Shown here: one piece after another, positions 6,587 through 7,166 of the stretch | How positions within the stretch are numbered: position 1 is the stretch's first letter | How the letters are laid out: each line of letters opens with the position of its first letter | Assembly: GCA_002382645.1 (NCBI GenBank) | Contig: DFYP01000140.1 | Span: 1-7,166, forward strand | Length of the DNA: 7,166 nucleotides | Reading direction: 5' to 3' | Source of the DNA: Desulfovibrio sp. UBA4079 | Lineage (GTDB): Bacteria > Desulfobacterota > Desulfovibrionia > Desulfovibrionales > Desulfovibrionaceae | The notes under the pieces: generated by a model | The model's database searches: none | Seen by the model: only the letters and a program-made list of their open reading frames with translations | What the model was told of the DNA's origin: nothing | Position numbers and translations under genes: made by a program

Positions 6587-7166
6587 TCAGTCCTGCCGGG
6601 AATTCGCCGCGCGCAAGTGGTCCAGGGGCGCGAACAGGGCGTTTTTGCGCCAGCCCAAGGTGTGCAGGACGCTGTCCAACGTGGTGCGCAGCACGGCCAG
6701 GCCGTAGCGCACGGAATTGCGGAAGGAGATGGACGAGGAGTCCGCGGCGTAGCGCGTGGGGCAGGTGATCTCGCCCACGCGGAAGCGGGCGTAGAGGATC
6801 TGGCAGAGGAACTGGTTGTCGAAGGCGAAGTCCTCGCTGTTGTCGTGGTAGGGGATGGACTGGAGGACCTCGCGGGAGTAGGCCCGCAGCCCGGTGTGGA
6901 ACTCCGAGAGCTTGGAGCCCAGGAAGATGTTCTGGAACAGGGTGAGCAGGCGGTTGGCCACGTATTTGTAGAGCGGCATGCCCCCGGCCAGGGCGCCGTT
7001 GGACAGGATGCGCGAGCCGAGCATGCAGTCGAAGACCCCGAAGGCGATGGGCGAGACCATGGCCTGCACCAGGCGGGGCGTGTACTGGTAGTCGGGGTGG
7101 AGCATGATGACGATGTCCGCGCCCATCTCCAGGGCGTTGTCGTAGCAGGTCTTCTGGTTGCCGCCG
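6587..7166 (-). CDS. Glycosyltransferase family 2, polyprenol-phosphate-sugar synthase (DPM1-like), 5' end cut off
   Basis: The C-terminal 192 residues of a GT-A enzyme; the frame is open to the window edge, so the start lies beyond 7166. The visible sequence begins GGNQKTCYDNALEMGADIVIMLHPDYQYTP, written here in two parts: GGNQKTCYDNAL, then GADIVIMLHPDYQYTP. HPDYQY (encoded at 7099-7082) stands where GT2 enzymes place the metal-binding aspartate motif. It is followed by MLGSRIL, a family strand, YKYVANRLLTLFQN, and FHTGLRAYSREVL, the usual acceptor-side motif of DPM1/DPMS-like proteins. No membrane segment is visible at the C-terminus, so it is probably a peripheral enzyme. Relatives transfer mannose or glucose to polyprenyl phosphate, and some bacterial ones act directly in glycan assembly. 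The missing part is probably about 50 to 60 residues. It is followed 15 bases later by the flippase gene. Confidence 0.88.
   Translation of the reverse strand, partial: GGNQKTCYDNALEMGADIVIMLHPDYQYTPRLVQAMVSPIAFGVFDCMLGSRILSNGALAGGMPLYKYVANRLLTLFQNIFLGSKLSEFHTGLRAYSREVLQSIPYHDNSEDFAFDNQFLCQILYARFRVGEITCPTRYAADSSSISFRNSVRYGLAVLRTTLDSVLHTLGWRKNALFAPLDHLRAANSRQD

Overview
The window is a GC-rich (about 70% by eye), fully coding stretch of a bacterial surface-glycan (exopolysaccharide, O-antigen or glycolipid) biosynthesis locus. The style of coding, with very frequent gcc, ctg, gtg and cgg codons, GTG starts and overlapping genes, would fit a high-GC proteobacterial or Desulfovibrionales-like organism. 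That placement is a guess from composition, and no taxonomic marker is present.

Layout. Two head-on gene groups fill the window. On the + strand, bases 1 to 3976 hold the C-terminal part of an NAD-dependent sugar epimerase/dehydratase, a membrane-anchored SGNH-fold hydrolase-like protein, and two GT4-type (GT-B fold) glycosyltransferases. On the - strand, reading from 7166 down to 3981, are the C-terminal part of a GT2 glycosyltransferase of the polyprenol-phosphate-sugar synthase type, a polytopic Wzx/MOP-type flippase, and a membrane GT2/GT21-like glycosyltransferase of the ceramide-glucosyltransferase/HpnI type. The two groups meet tail to tail with only four bases between their stop codons. 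No stretch over 28 bases lacks a gene. I see no RNA genes, mobile elements, CRISPR arrays, promoters or terminators; both groups begin outside the window.

How the genes could work together (inference). The epimerase would supply a nucleotide sugar. The two GT4 enzymes would add sugars to a lipid-linked acceptor on the cytoplasmic face. The two GT2 enzymes would make a lipid-phosphate sugar or glycolipid at the membrane. The flippase would move the lipid-linked glycan across the inner membrane. The SGNH protein, predicted to face the periplasm, could trim or transfer acyl groups on the exported glycan. No initiating phosphoglycosyltransferase, Wzy polymerase or ligase lies in the window, so the final product cannot be named.

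I do not see a clearly novel system. The most interesting points are departures from family motifs: the SGNH block II glycine, the GT4 diphosphate-site arginine and the GT21-like QxxRW motif. The four-base convergent junction is the main structural oddity.
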